A DNA stretch of 5,843 bases from an uncultured Calothrix sp. (GTDB lineage: Bacteria; Cyanobacteriota; Cyanobacteriia; Cyanobacteriales; Nostocaceae). Position numbers and translations under genes: made by a program. Location: the NCBI GenBank assembly GCA_937884685.1, contig CAKZYM010001094.1:1-5843 (forward strand). Reading direction: 5' to 3'. Below the pieces are notes generated by a model. The model was given only the letters and a program-made list of their open reading frames with translations. It ran no database searches and was not told the origin of the DNA. Within the stretch, counting starts at the first letter, position 1. Each line of letters opens with the position of its first letter. Below are positions 5,812 through 5,843 of this stretch, piece by piece.

Positions 5812-5843
5812 TAAGAAGAGGACGATATAAATATTTGGGTTAT

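Overview
The window looks like chromosomal DNA of a filamentous (heterocystous-type) cyanobacterium. Four things point there: low GC, three heptameric tandem-repeat tracts of the STRR kind, a large AAA-like/WD40 protein of a class abundant in these genomes, and a YlqF GTPase that resembles cyanobacterial versions. I found no HIP1 octamer (GCGATCGC) by eye, so the exact lineage stays open.

Layout: a heptamer repeat (30-85) runs into the 3' end of a minus-strand gene (78-3599). That gene encodes a 1173-residue membrane-anchored STAND-like NTPase with 14 WD40 repeats. A 207-bp divergent intergenic region (3600-3806) follows, holding a short perfect dyad next to the NTPase start, a Fur-box-like core and a 14-bp-spaced direct repeat. 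Three plus-strand genes come next. The first is a metal-binding-type VOC protein (3807-4349). The second is a smaller VOC protein that has lost all the metal ligands (4406-4798). The third, after a 105-bp spacer with a second heptamer repeat (4861-4895), is the ribosome-assembly GTPase YlqF/RbgA (4904-5794). A third heptamer repeat (5784-5811) overlaps the ylqF stop codon.

Functional links are weak. The two VOC genes are tandem and could be co-transcribed (56-bp gap). YlqF is a housekeeping ribosome-assembly factor and probably has its own promoter. The WD40 NTPase is divergent and unrelated in pathway. It is best read as a sensor or scaffold: cytoplasmic P-loop domain, a single transmembrane helix, then two probable seven-bladed propellers.

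The most distinctive features are the heptamer repeats that supply the final codons and stop codons of the two outer genes, the membrane-split STAND architecture with no N-terminal effector, and the contrast between the adjacent VOC proteins. I see no convincing new multi-gene system.
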